Of a stretch of DNA of 64,000 nucleotides, positions 1 to 7,251 are shown piece after piece (position 1 is the first letter of the stretch; each line of letters opens with the position of its first letter). The stretch is taken from the NCBI GenBank assembly GCA_009782175.1, contig WRKR01000002.1:1-64000 (forward strand). Reading direction: 5' to 3'. Under the pieces are notes generated by a model that worked only from the letters and a program-made list of their open reading frames with translations, ran no database searches and was not told where the DNA came from. Origin of the DNA: Cystobacterineae bacterium. Its GTDB lineage: Bacteria; Myxococcota; Myxococcia; Myxococcales; Myxococcaceae. The translations under genes were made by a program, and so were the position numbers.

Positions 1-2
1 GA

Positions 3-134
3 CATTTTGTCGAAAACACTTTCCTTCGACTCAAAGAATGGCGCGGCATTGCCACACGCTATGTAAAAAATACCGCCTCCTTCCTCGCTGCACTCCATGT
101 CAGGTGCATTGCTATGTGGACTAAAATCTATTGA
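3..134 (+). mobile_element. C-terminal end of an IS5-type transposase (cut by window edge)
   Basis: The frame open at the left edge encodes about 43 residues and ends in TGA. It contains VENTFLRLKEWRGIATRY, which matches the C-terminal Glu-containing block typical of IS5-family DDE transposases (V-E-N-x-F-x-R-L-K, then R-x-I-A-T-R-Y), followed by the usual hydrophobic tail. The rest of the element lies outside the window, so I cannot tell whether it is an intact insertion sequence or a remnant. No right terminal inverted repeat could be identified without the left end. The bases after the stop lead directly into a repeat-rich spacer. Confidence 0.7.
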
Positions 135-516
135 CGACACGCTCTAATATTCGCCGCCGCCGATGGGGCAAAAGTAGCTGGTGCAGCAAGGAAGGAGCTA
201 GGAAGCAACCGACGATGAGCCCCGCAGGGCCCTCGGAGAGTGGTTTTTTTTGGTTACTTTTTTTGGACATCCAAAAAAAGTGACTTGCCGAAGGCAAGGT
301 GCGCCTGCAGGGCGAAAATAGCCGGGCCGCAGGCCCACTCTGAAAAACAACCTCCGCCCGGGAGGGCGAAAAAACCCTTCGCCGAAGGCGACTCCCCCCC
401 CACGGAGGGAAAAAAATAAAAACAAAACCAACAGCGAAGAAAACAGTTTTGTTTTAAAAACCTTGAGAGGGCCACCGCCTTTAAGGCACTCTTAAAAAAC
501 CACTGCACACTCCACC
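135..516. other. Spacer after the transposase end, holding a dispersed repeat
   Basis: No credible gene is seen. The first hundred bases may include the right end of the insertion sequence. The second half holds a repeat that recurs near 57 kb and is annotated separately. The stretch is rich in A/T runs interrupted by short palindromes such as GCCGAAGGC and CTTCGCCGAAGG. Confidence 0.5.
240..448 (-). repeat. Dispersed intergenic repeat, copy A
   Basis: Read on the minus strand, this segment shares ordered blocks with 56986-57113 on the plus strand: AACTGTTTTCTTCGC, then GTCGCCTyCGGCGAAGGG, then a 43-base block (300-342 here, 57071-57113 there) differing at about two positions. Both copies lie in gene-free spacers and encode nothing convincing. 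A weaker partial copy, the CCCTCCGTGGGGGG part with a T-rich lead, is seen at about 2570-2625. Confidence 0.7.
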
Positions 517-834
517 ATGAAAATACTTGCCCCCTTTAAGAAACAAACCAGCCCCGCTTTCCTCTCGCTGTGCCTCCTTGCCAGCCTTGCCTGCAGAACG
601 ACGGCTGGCAGCACTGCCACCCCAAAGGGTGACAAAATGGCCAGCCCCACGGAAGTGCTCGTCAGCACTTTTGCCGGAAGCGGGGAGATAGACTGGGAGG
701 AGGAAGAAGGAGGCTTTGCCGACGGCCCAGCAAATGCTGCACGGTTTAATATTCCTTCCGGCATTGCCATAGACAAAGAGGGCAACCTCTATGTGGCGGA
801 CAATAACCGCATACGCAAAATAGGGCTGAAATAG
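517..834 (+). CDS. Short lipoprotein with a single NHL repeat
   Basis: 105 residues. The N-terminus is a lipoprotein signal peptide with lipobox LASLAC (Cys about residue 26), so the product should be anchored to the outer membrane or exported. After a linker it has one NHL beta-propeller blade: the [14 protein letters not shown] lead, then [16 protein letters not shown] and NRIRKI. NHL proteins normally carry four to six or more blades to close a propeller; this one stops after one. It may be a truncated copy of a larger gene left beside the mobile element, or a small protein that works as an oligomer. No partner gene is obvious. Confidence 0.55.
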   Translation: MKILAPFKKQTSPAFLSLCLLASLACRTTAGSTATPKGDKMASPTEVLVSTFAGSGEIDWEEEEGGFADGPANAARFNIPSGIAIDKEGNLYVADNNRIRKIGLK

Positions 835-899
835 GGAGTGGCAGGGCACCCCCCCCTCCACACAGCCATGCCGCATTTTTTGGGTATACAGGTTTTTTT

Positions 900-951
900 G
901 CTATGCCGAGTTTTTTGCTATGCTGGGCTTTTTGGCAGGCTGAGTTTTTTT
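900..951. repeat. Three degenerate T-rich tandem units
   Basis: Three units of about 17 bases (GCTATGCCGAGTTTTTT, GCTATGCTGGGCTTTTT, GGCAGGCTGAGTTTTTTT) lie just upstream of the prenyl synthase gene. The reading frame is open across them, but the better start codon is downstream at 970, so they are most likely untranslated. Confidence 0.5.
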
Positions 952-969
952 AAAAGCACAAAGGAAAGC

Positions 970-1908
970 ATGCAAACACAACCCTGGGAGTTAAAGCAAA
1001 ACGCATTGCGGCAAACCATTGAAGCACGGCTTTTGGAATATGTGCAAACACGCCTTGGCCACGCCCCCAAACGCCTTGCCCAATGCATGGCCTACTCCCT
1101 GCTTGACGGCGGCAAACGCTTGCGCCCCGTGCTGTGCCTGGGTTTTGCCGAAGCCTTGGGGCCCTTGCTGCCCTGCGCCTATGAGGCAGCCATGGCCGTT
1201 GAAATGGTACACTGCTACTCCCTTATACATGACGACTTGCCCTGCATGGATGATGATGAGTTGCGCCGCGGCCGCCCCACCAACCACAAAGTATATGGCG
1301 AGGCCATGGCCATTTTGGCCGGCGACGCTTTGCTGACAGAAGCCTTTGCGGCCCTTGCGGGGCCCTTGGCAGCCCAGCCCAGCATTGAAGAAAGCCAGCT
1401 ACGCGCGCGCCTATGCCAGGAGTTGGCAATGGCGGCGGGGGCCCTGGGTATGGTAGGTGGCCAGGTGTTGGACACGGATGAAAACCGCCCGGCAGAGTTG
1501 GGCTATTTGCTCCGCCTGCACAAAATGAAAACAGGGGCCCTCATAAAAGCCGCCTGCCGCATGGGTGTGGTGGCGGCAAACAAAAACGGCGGCGAGGGGG
1601 GCGGCAACAGCGTTGAAAACCCCCAAGCCCTGCAGGCCGCTGAAACCTATGGTGAAGCGGTTGGGCTGGCCTTCCAAATTGCCGATGACTTGTTGGATGT
1701 TATTGCAACGCCGGAAGCCATGGGCAAGCCCACGGGTGCGGACGCCGCGGCGGGCCGTGCAACATTTCCGGCCGTGTTGGGCTTTGAGAAAGCCCAGGCC
1801 ATGGCCCAGGAGCAGGTGGACATTGCCTTGGCCGCTCTGCACTGCATAGAGCCGCAGCCAGGCCTCCTGGCAGGCCTTGCGCGCTTTGCTGTGGAGCGAA
1901 AACATTGA
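970..1908 (+). CDS. ispA: Polyprenyl diphosphate synthase (farnesyl/geranylgeranyl type)
   Basis: 312 residues; cytosolic head-to-tail condensation of isopentenyl diphosphate with an allylic diphosphate. The family marks are all present: GGKRLRP near residue 46, the first aspartate-rich motif DDLPCMDDD from residue 88 (the four-residue-spaced form usual for bacterial FPP/GGPP synthases), followed by RRGRPTNHK, and the second motif QIADDLLD near 239. ATG 970 is chosen because an AAGGA element lies just upstream and the 44 residues of the longer frame are low-complexity. The next gene starts inside this stop codon. Chain length cannot be fixed from sequence alone; C15 or C20 are both possible. 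Confidence 0.9.
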   Translation: MQTQPWELKQNALRQTIEARLLEYVQTRLGHAPKRLAQCMAYSLLDGGKRLRPVLCLGFAEALGPLLPCAYEAAMAVEMVHCYSLIHDDLPCMDDDELRRGRPTNHKVYGEAMAILAGDALLTEAFAALAGPLAAQPSIEESQLRARLCQELAMAAGALGMVGGQVLDTDENRPAELGYLLRLHKMKTGALIKAACRMGVVAANKNGGEGGGNSVENPQALQAAETYGEAVGLAFQIADDLLDVIATPEAMGKPTGADAAAGRATFPAVLGFEKAQAMAQEQVDIALAALHCIEPQPGLLAGLARFAVERKH

Positions 1909-2567
1909 GGTTGTGGGAAGCCTTGGAATACCCCAAGGCCATCCGCCAACTCCGCAGCGCCGTTTTGCCGGAGTTTTGCATGGCCTTAAAACAGCATATG
2001 CACGCATGCAACGCCCCACCTGAAGCCTTTTCAGCCGTGGAATTAACCATAGCCCTGCACCGCGTTTTCCACACCCCCTATGAGGTATTGCTGTTTGAGA
2101 GAGAGGCCTTAGCCCTGCCCCACCGGCTGCTGACAGGGCAACAACTGGGTTTTTTGCCACCCTCGCAGGCCAATGCTTTGCCTCAGCTCCACGCGTTTTT
2201 TGAAAAAAGCCACGGCCCCATGGCATTGGCACATGCGCTGCAGCTGGTGAAGGAGCGCAAGCTTTCAAAGCACCCAGGCAAGGTGGTGGTGGTGTTGGAA
2301 GAGAGAAGGCCCGTATACAAAGAAAGCTTTGAGGTGCTAAGCCAAGCAGGGGCGGCAAACTTGCCCTGGGTATTGCTGCTTGCCCGCACAAACATGGCAA
2401 CAGCAACAGAGGCCTTTTTGCCCCGCCATGCATTGGCAGCATTTTGGGGGAGTTTGGGGTTTATGCTGTGGCCCACCTTAGAGGGTACCCACATGGAAAA
2501 GCTAGAGGAAGTATTAAGGCAAGCCAAGGCCGCACACAAAGCAGTGGTGCTGCACCTGAAACTTTAA
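1905..2567 (+). CDS. DXS-like N-terminal domain without thiamine-binding residues
   Basis: 220 residues, TTG start overlapping the ispA stop by four bases. The sequence follows domain I of 1-deoxy-D-xylulose-5-phosphate synthase in order: YPKAIRQL, then AVELTIALHRVFHTPYE (DXS: VELTVALHYVFDTP), LPHRLLTG (DXS: YPHKILTG), FEVLSQAG (DXS: FEAMNHAG), FWGSLGFMLWPTLEGTHME (DXS: FEELGF-x-IGP-x-DGHD) and AVVLHLKL. The catalytic parts are gone: the SGH loop, the GHQ of GHQAYPH, the GDG-(x)-N thiamine/Mg site (here LEERRP and ARTNM). The pyrimidine and C-terminal domains of a roughly 620-residue DXS are absent. ispA-dxs is a common gene order, so this is probably a decayed or repurposed dxs. Homology is my reading by eye. 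Confidence 0.65.
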   Translation: MRLWEALEYPKAIRQLRSAVLPEFCMALKQHMHACNAPPEAFSAVELTIALHRVFHTPYEVLLFEREALALPHRLLTGQQLGFLPPSQANALPQLHAFFEKSHGPMALAHALQLVKERKLSKHPGKVVVVLEERRPVYKESFEVLSQAGAANLPWVLLLARTNMATATEAFLPRHALAAFWGSLGFMLWPTLEGTHMEKLEEVLRQAKAAHKAVVLHLKL

Positions 2568-2674
2568 GAGGGGGGGGGGTGTTTTTGTTTTTGGTTTTGG
2601 TTTCCCCTCCGTGGGGGGAGCGGGCAGCATAACAGCAGCTTAACCGAGGCAAAGTATAAAAACGCTCTGGTGTG
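2568..2674. other. Convergent spacer with G run and partial dispersed repeat
   Basis: The short gap between converging genes holds a run of about nine G, a T/G-rich stretch and CCCTCCGTGGGGGG, which also occurs in the dispersed repeat at 240-448. No clear terminator hairpin was found. Confidence 0.4.
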
Positions 2675-4015
2675 TTATTTGTTGCCCAGGAGGAATTCAG
2701 CGGCATGTTGAGCCCAAAGCTCATTGCCTCGCGCGTTCGGGTGGAAGGACTGCATAGAATTAAACCCTCTTGCGCCAACCAGCTTTATTGCATTGAGTGT
2801 GGAGGGCTCGTCAATGGGGGGCATATATACCAACCGTGGCCCGTTGGGGTTTTCGGCGTTCACCTTGTCAATGGTGCTTTGGATGGTGCTGTTGAGGTTG
2901 TTAACATAGTCCTTCACGGCTGGCTCACGGCTTGCCGGAACGCCGCCAAACTGCTGGGAGGTGTCCGAAAAGGGGTAGCCGCTGACATAAATGGTGGCAT
3001 TGGGGGCCGCTTCCAGCGCGGCCTTATAGGTGGTTTCCAACTTGGGCGCCAAACCTTCTTTAAGCAGCGTGTTGGCTTCCTTCAGGACTTTTTCAAACTT
3101 CGCGTCGCCGCCCGTTATCGTATTTCCGGCCCTCGCCAAATCCCCAAACAGGGCGTCGTTGCCGCCCGCTGTCAACAGCATAACGTCGGCTTTGAGGAGG
3201 GCAGCCTTGTTGTTTTCAAACTGGGTGTTAATGGAGGGCTCACTCTTCGCCCCACGTAGATCAAACCCATCCGTCGTCCCCCCTGTTTCAGCGAAGAAAT
3301 GGCTTCCCATGTTGACATTAATGCGAGCGTCTCCCTCCAAGAGGCGTGCCCATGCTTTGTCGGTACGGCCCGTCTTGTCCGTCTCCACATATGGGTAGCT
3401 GTATTCATTCGGGCTTCCCATATATTTGACGACAGACTCTACCGTAGAGTCATGCTTGCCGGCGCCTATGCCGGCCATATAAGAGTCCCCCAGCGCCGCC
3501 ATCTCCAAAGGAGAAGAGGCAGGCGGTTGTACCACCTTTTGAGTACCCAGCAATTCCCCGTTGGGCCCAGTAAAACTCAGCGTGGCCTCCCGCGGCTCTG
3601 TGCCCGCATTCGCGCGAAACATGACGTTTGCCAAGTCTGGTCCGCTGCCCTCAACCGTACCCGGCGCGTTGCCCACAGCATAGGGTTGAGCCCAAGCTTG
3701 GTCGGAGCTCACCTTCCAAGGCATACCTTCAGGCACATTAACAGAAAGGACGCCAATGCTTGTACCCGCCTGCTTCAGCTGCCCATCCGGCCCAATGCCG
3801 GCTATAGGCGGACCACCGGACATCGGCGCGGCCGACGCGGTGGCTGCCCCCCCCAACCCCATGGCTTGCTTGGCAGGCCCGCTCCCTTCAAAACAATCGA
3901 CGGGCAAAGCTGTGGAGGCAGGCATATTCGCCTGTATGTTGCCGGCGGGCTTCAAAGCTTCAGCTTGGCGAGGCTCCGGCATGGCGAGCGGTGGGGTAGA
4001 TGATGAAATTTTCAT
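2675..4015 (-). CDS. SGNH/GDSL hydrolase with BACON-like domain
   Basis: 446 residues. Residues about 86-163 form a BACON-like beta-sandwich: a MPWKVSSDQAW strand, a V-x-F-R-A-N-A-G-T-E-P-R-E-A-T segment and a closing V-V-Q. Residues about 170-440 are an SGNH hydrolase: block I ALGDSYMAG with nucleophile Ser about 178, block III GGND at 284-287, and block V SFHPNARGN with His about 425. The Asp usually three residues before that His is Gln, as in Ser-His dyad esterases. Likely an esterase or lipase. There is no Sec signal; the first 85 residues are Pro/Ala/Gly-rich and disordered-looking, so location is unclear. ATG 4015 is the only sensible start. It stands alone, converging on the DXS-like gene. 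Confidence 0.75.
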   Translation of the reverse strand: MKISSSTPPLAMPEPRQAEALKPAGNIQANMPASTALPVDCFEGSGPAKQAMGLGGAATASAAPMSGGPPIAGIGPDGQLKQAGTSIGVLSVNVPEGMPWKVSSDQAWAQPYAVGNAPGTVEGSGPDLANVMFRANAGTEPREATLSFTGPNGELLGTQKVVQPPASSPLEMAALGDSYMAGIGAGKHDSTVESVVKYMGSPNEYSYPYVETDKTGRTDKAWARLLEGDARINVNMGSHFFAETGGTTDGFDLRGAKSEPSINTQFENNKAALLKADVMLLTAGGNDALFGDLARAGNTITGGDAKFEKVLKEANTLLKEGLAPKLETTYKAALEAAPNATIYVSGYPFSDTSQQFGGVPASREPAVKDYVNNLNSTIQSTIDKVNAENPNGPRLVYMPPIDEPSTLNAIKLVGARGFNSMQSFHPNARGNELWAQHAAEFLLGNK

Positions 4016-4299
4016 GGCTTTTTAAACTGCCTTTGCAAAAATTGTGCGAAAAATGTGAGAGAAGAAATAAACCCTCAATATATACGGCGACCTTATCCTA
4101 TATTATAAGGATTTCACCTACAAAACTGATAGAAAAGTTTTAAACTGTGTGAAAATGTATGTACACCCTCTCTTGGGCTTGGGGCTCTTGGGCTTGGGGT
4201 TGGCGCCCATGTTTGTGGCCCACGCTTGTGGCCCATGTTTGTGGCCCACGCTTGTGGGTTTGAGGCAGCCTTTGGGGCAAGCTTGGGTTTTTGCAATTT
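4016..4299. other. Spacer with two 26-base direct repeats
   Basis: An AT-rich 4016-4140 part probably carries the promoter of the SGNH gene. It is followed by a duplicated TTGGGCTTGGGGCT segment and by two near-perfect 26-base units at 4206-4231 and 4232-4257 (CCCATGTTTGTGGCCCACGC plus six bases). No convincing gene. Confidence 0.5.
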
Positions 4300-4896
4300 T
4301 CAGCGCAGGCGATAGTGTCCTGTCCTTGGAAACAGGAAGAGGAGGTTTTCTTCCTGCACGCCAAAGCCGATGTTGTGGATAATCAGCGGCGTTCCGTTGG
4401 GGGATTTTTTGTCAGAGACGATGCCGATGTGACTGCTGCCTCCGCCCAGGTTCCATGTCACAACATCTCCGGGCAAAAAATCCTCCGCGCGTTTCCCTAG
4501 GGGAATGGCAAAACCTTGGCGTTTAAAAAAAGTCTGCAGGTTGGGAACGCGGCGATGGTCTATATTTCTGTCGGCTTCTTTGGCCCCCCAATTCTTCGGA
4601 TAGAGTGAAAAATGGGCCACCATGTCCTCGTGTACCAAACGTTGCAAATCCACCTTCTGTTGGCGCAGGGCGCGAATGACAACATCCGTGCATACGCCTG
4701 TTTGCAAAGGAACATCCCCCCCTGGGTAGCTGAGCTTGCGCCAGGCCGGATCATAACTCTTTGTCACCCCCACCTGGGCCCGCGCATCCGCTATAAGGCG
4801 TTGGGCATTAATGCCCCAACCTGTGGGCTTGCTTGCCATTAATACCACGCCCAACACCAGCCAGCATGCTTTCCATTGCTTTCCTGAAAAACGCAT
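4300..4896 (-). CDS. DUF1287 family exported protein
   Basis: 198 residues from ATG 4896. The N-terminus MRFSGKQWKACWLVLGVVL is a signal peptide. The mature part has the DUF1287 signature: GVCTDVVIRALR, then DLQRLVHEDM, FSLYPKNWG, NIDHRRVPNL, PGDVVTWNL and SHIGIVSDK. This family has an NlpC/P60-like layout with a Cys in GVCTDV and His residues in NIDHR and SHIGIV, suggesting a periplasmic cysteine hydrolase, but its substrate is not established. The longer frame to 5115 would run into the divergent kinase gene, so the shorter start with a signal peptide is preferred. Confidence 0.8.
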   Translation of the reverse strand: MRFSGKQWKACWLVLGVVLMASKPTGWGINAQRLIADARAQVGVTKSYDPAWRKLSYPGGDVPLQTGVCTDVVIRALRQQKVDLQRLVHEDMVAHFSLYPKNWGAKEADRNIDHRRVPNLQTFFKRQGFAIPLGKRAEDFLPGDVVTWNLGGGSSHIGIVSDKKSPNGTPLIIHNIGFGVQEENLLFLFPRTGHYRLR

Positions 4897-4982
4897 ATGG
4901 GTTTTGTATATCCAAAATACGCCTGCTTTAAAAACACCGCGCTTTGGCTCTGCACCCAAACTTGCTAGGCTGTGCCTAAACC

Positions 4983-6038
4983 ATGGTTTTAACTTCTCAT
5001 AGCCAAAAGCTGCTGCAAAGCTGCCTTCCGGAAACACTGGCTCAAGCGCTGTGGACAGGCCATGAGAAGCTCCTTGCCACCCTCTGCCCTGCATTGAGTG
5101 CTCAAGCACTGGCAAAAGCCATTGAGCAAGCCAAAGCCAACCTCCTTGCGGACGCTTTAATAGACATGGAGCGTCTGGCCCACTTCCTCTGCAAGCAGCA
5201 GCTTAAGCCCCAGCTGCTATGGCCTCTGTTGCCTACTTTGCGAGCAAGCTTGCTTGAGAAAAACCCTCTCGCCTCCACGGAAGCCGACGCATTTTTGCTG
5301 GCACTTGCTTTTGCATTGCAAGGTTTGTTTTGCCAAATGCAGGCGGACAAGGCCTCTTCCCACCTGGCTTTTCTGGGCAAACACTTTGCCTTCTTGCTGC
5401 ATGAAATTGCCAACCCTCTGGCCATTGCCGAAACCTCGGCCTTTCGCCTGCAACATTTGCTTTCCGCACAGGGGCCCCCCGCGGCCATGGAGCCTTTGGC
5501 GCAACTGCAAACGCAGTTGGCCTCTTTGCTGGAAACCTTGTACCAAATCCGCATGCTGGCATGGGAAGAGCCCAAAGCACCCAAAACCTGTCTGCTGAGC
5601 CTCACCCTGGAAAAAGCATTGGCCGCTTTGCCCAGGCATGAGGAGCTTCAGGTGCAGGCAGAAGGGCTGCATGGCCTGGGGGTGGTGCAAGCGGAGCCTA
5701 CGCAACTGGGGTGGGTTTGGAAAAACCTTTTTGAAAATGCTCTGCGTGCCATGGAGGGGAAAGGCAACTTGCTTGTCCGTGCAGAGCCTGGGCCACAGCA
5801 GATTTCTGTCTTCGTCGAAGACTCGGGGCCCGGCATTAATGAGCATTTGCGTGCGCACCTCTTTGAGCCTTTTGTCAGTGGCTATGCAGAAAGGACAGGC
5901 TTGGGTTTGGCTCTGGCCAAAACCATTCTGGAAAGGCATGGAGGCAGCATTTCCCTTCAGCAAAGCCGTTGGGGGGGCTCCTCTTTTGTGGTCCACTTGC
6001 TTCGTGCCCTTCCCCTCTCGCCCTCCCTTGTCCAATGA
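4983..6038 (+). CDS. Soluble sensor histidine kinase
   Basis: 351 residues, no membrane segment or signal peptide. Residues 1-125 are helical, Leu/Ala-rich and match no sensor domain I can name. The kinase core is clear: H box FLLHEIANPLAIAETS with His about 140, N box FENALRAM, G1 box VEDSGPGI and G2 box GLGLALAKTILERHGG. It should autophosphorylate on His140 and pass phosphate to a receiver, the nearest being the hybrid protein encoded with a four-base ATGA overlap immediately downstream. The signal must be cytoplasmic or delivered by another protein. Confidence 0.88.
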   Translation: MVLTSHSQKLLQSCLPETLAQALWTGHEKLLATLCPALSAQALAKAIEQAKANLLADALIDMERLAHFLCKQQLKPQLLWPLLPTLRASLLEKNPLASTEADAFLLALAFALQGLFCQMQADKASSHLAFLGKHFAFLLHEIANPLAIAETSAFRLQHLLSAQGPPAAMEPLAQLQTQLASLLETLYQIRMLAWEEPKAPKTCLLSLTLEKALAALPRHEELQVQAEGLHGLGVVQAEPTQLGWVWKNLFENALRAMEGKGNLLVRAEPGPQQISVFVEDSGPGINEHLRAHLFEPFVSGYAERTGLGLALAKTILERHGGSISLQQSRWGGSSFVVHLLRALPLSPSLVQ

Positions 6039-7177
6039 ATGTGAGAATTTTATTGGTGGAGGACAACCCTTCCCTGGTCAACAACCTCAAAGGTATACTC
6101 CATGAGCTGGGTTATTCCGTGCGCTGCGCGGACACTTGCCTGGAAGCCCTCAAAATCAGCAAAGAGTGGATGGACATTGCTTTGGTCGATCTCATGCTCC
6201 CGGATGGTGATGGGACGGCGTTGGCGCGTGAGCTCAAACAACAAAATCCACATGCGGAAATTATTTTGCTCACCGGTTTCGCCTCCATTGAGTCCGCAGC
6301 TCAAGCTGTGCGCGCAGGAGCTTGGGCCTATTTGGTCAAACCCTGTGCAACCCAGGAGTTGCTCTCCGCTGTTGAAACCGCCTCGCGCCACGTGCGCGCT
6401 CAAGAAGAAAAGAGACAACTGGCCAAACGGGCGCAAACAGCAGAAAAACTGGCTGCCGTTGGAACGCTCACCGCTGGCCTTTCGCATGAAATCCGCAACC
6501 CCTTAAATGGCGCCGCCTTGCAATTGGCTGTGCTGGAGCGCCGCATTCAAAAACTCCCCAAAGGCAAGCGGGCCGCTCTTCATGAGCCTCTGCTGCTGGT
6601 CAAAGACGAAATCCGCCGCTTGGAGCGTATCCTCGACGGCTTCATGCAGTTTGCGCGTCCCAACAACCTTGAGAAACAACCCCTGAGGCTGGACAAAGTC
6701 GTCGGACGCGTCATTGCCCTGCTGCAACCCGAAGCACAAAAACGCAACATTGCCCTTGAGTTTTCTTGTGTGGCCATTTCCGTATTGGGGGATGAGGATC
6801 AACTCTATCAAGTGTTTATGAATTTAACACTCAACGCTTTGGATGCAACACCCCAGGGGGGGACTGTTCGTCTGTTAACCATGCCCTCTGAGGAAAACCT
6901 GGCCATTGTTTCCATTGACGACAGCGGAGCCAGTGTCCCTCCCAATGAAGAAGACAGAATTTTTGAGCCATTCTTCACCACCAAAGCTCAGGGCTCGGGG
7001 CTTGGCTTGCCCATTTCACATGCCATTGTGACGCAGCATGGAGGCCACATCCAAGTGCGCGCTTCTTCTTTGGGCGGGGCTTGTTTTTTTGTCAGCTTGC
7101 CCAAACTTCAGTTGGACAATTCCAAGCTTCAGTTAGAAAACTCCAAGCTTCAATTAGAGCATTCTAAACCGCTCTAG
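6035..7177 (+). CDS. Receiver-histidine kinase hybrid
   Basis: 380 residues. Order: receiver domain 1-118 (acidic pocket VEDN, phospho-acceptor Asp about 52 in LVDLMLPDGDG, LTGF and VKP), HisKA helix with His about 151 in LSHEIRNPL, then HATPase_c with N box LTLNALDA, G1-like DDSGASV and G2 GSGLGLPISHAIV. The G1 box has lost its usual GxG form. ATG 6035 overlaps the upstream kinase stop (ATGA), so the two are translationally coupled. Phosphate can enter from the upstream kinase through Asp52 and leave through His151, probably to the NtrC-type regulator encoded opposite. The last 23 residues are three copies of a SKLQLEN-like heptad from a 24-base tandem duplication. Confidence 0.88.
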   Translation: MNVRILLVEDNPSLVNNLKGILHELGYSVRCADTCLEALKISKEWMDIALVDLMLPDGDGTALARELKQQNPHAEIILLTGFASIESAAQAVRAGAWAYLVKPCATQELLSAVETASRHVRAQEEKRQLAKRAQTAEKLAAVGTLTAGLSHEIRNPLNGAALQLAVLERRIQKLPKGKRAALHEPLLLVKDEIRRLERILDGFMQFARPNNLEKQPLRLDKVVGRVIALLQPEAQKRNIALEFSCVAISVLGDEDQLYQVFMNLTLNALDATPQGGTVRLLTMPSEENLAIVSIDDSGASVPPNEEDRIFEPFFTTKAQGSGLGLPISHAIVTQHGGHIQVRASSLGGACFFVSLPKLQLDNSKLQLENSKLQLEHSKPL

Positions 7178-7195
7178 AGTTATTTCAAGTCTACA

Positions 7196-7232
7196 CACTG
7201 GTTTCAGTGGAGGCGAGCTTTAGCTCGTCTCA
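7196..7232. repeat. Imperfect palindromic repeat between converging genes
   Basis: CTGGTTTCAGTGGAGGCGAG leads into a hairpin with stem GAGGCGAGC (7210-7218), loop TTTA and GCTCGTCTC (7223-7231). About 30 of 37 positions match 26845-26881. Its position between two converging genes suggests a bidirectional terminator role, but no U run follows. Confidence 0.5.
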
Positions 7233-7251
7233 TGAAGGGCTCCATTCAAAC

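Noticed and set aside
1411-2442. 343-codon minus-strand frame opposite ispA and the DXS-like gene
   Set aside because: Composition is Cys/Arg/Pro-rich without motifs and it is a mirror of real genes on the plus strand.
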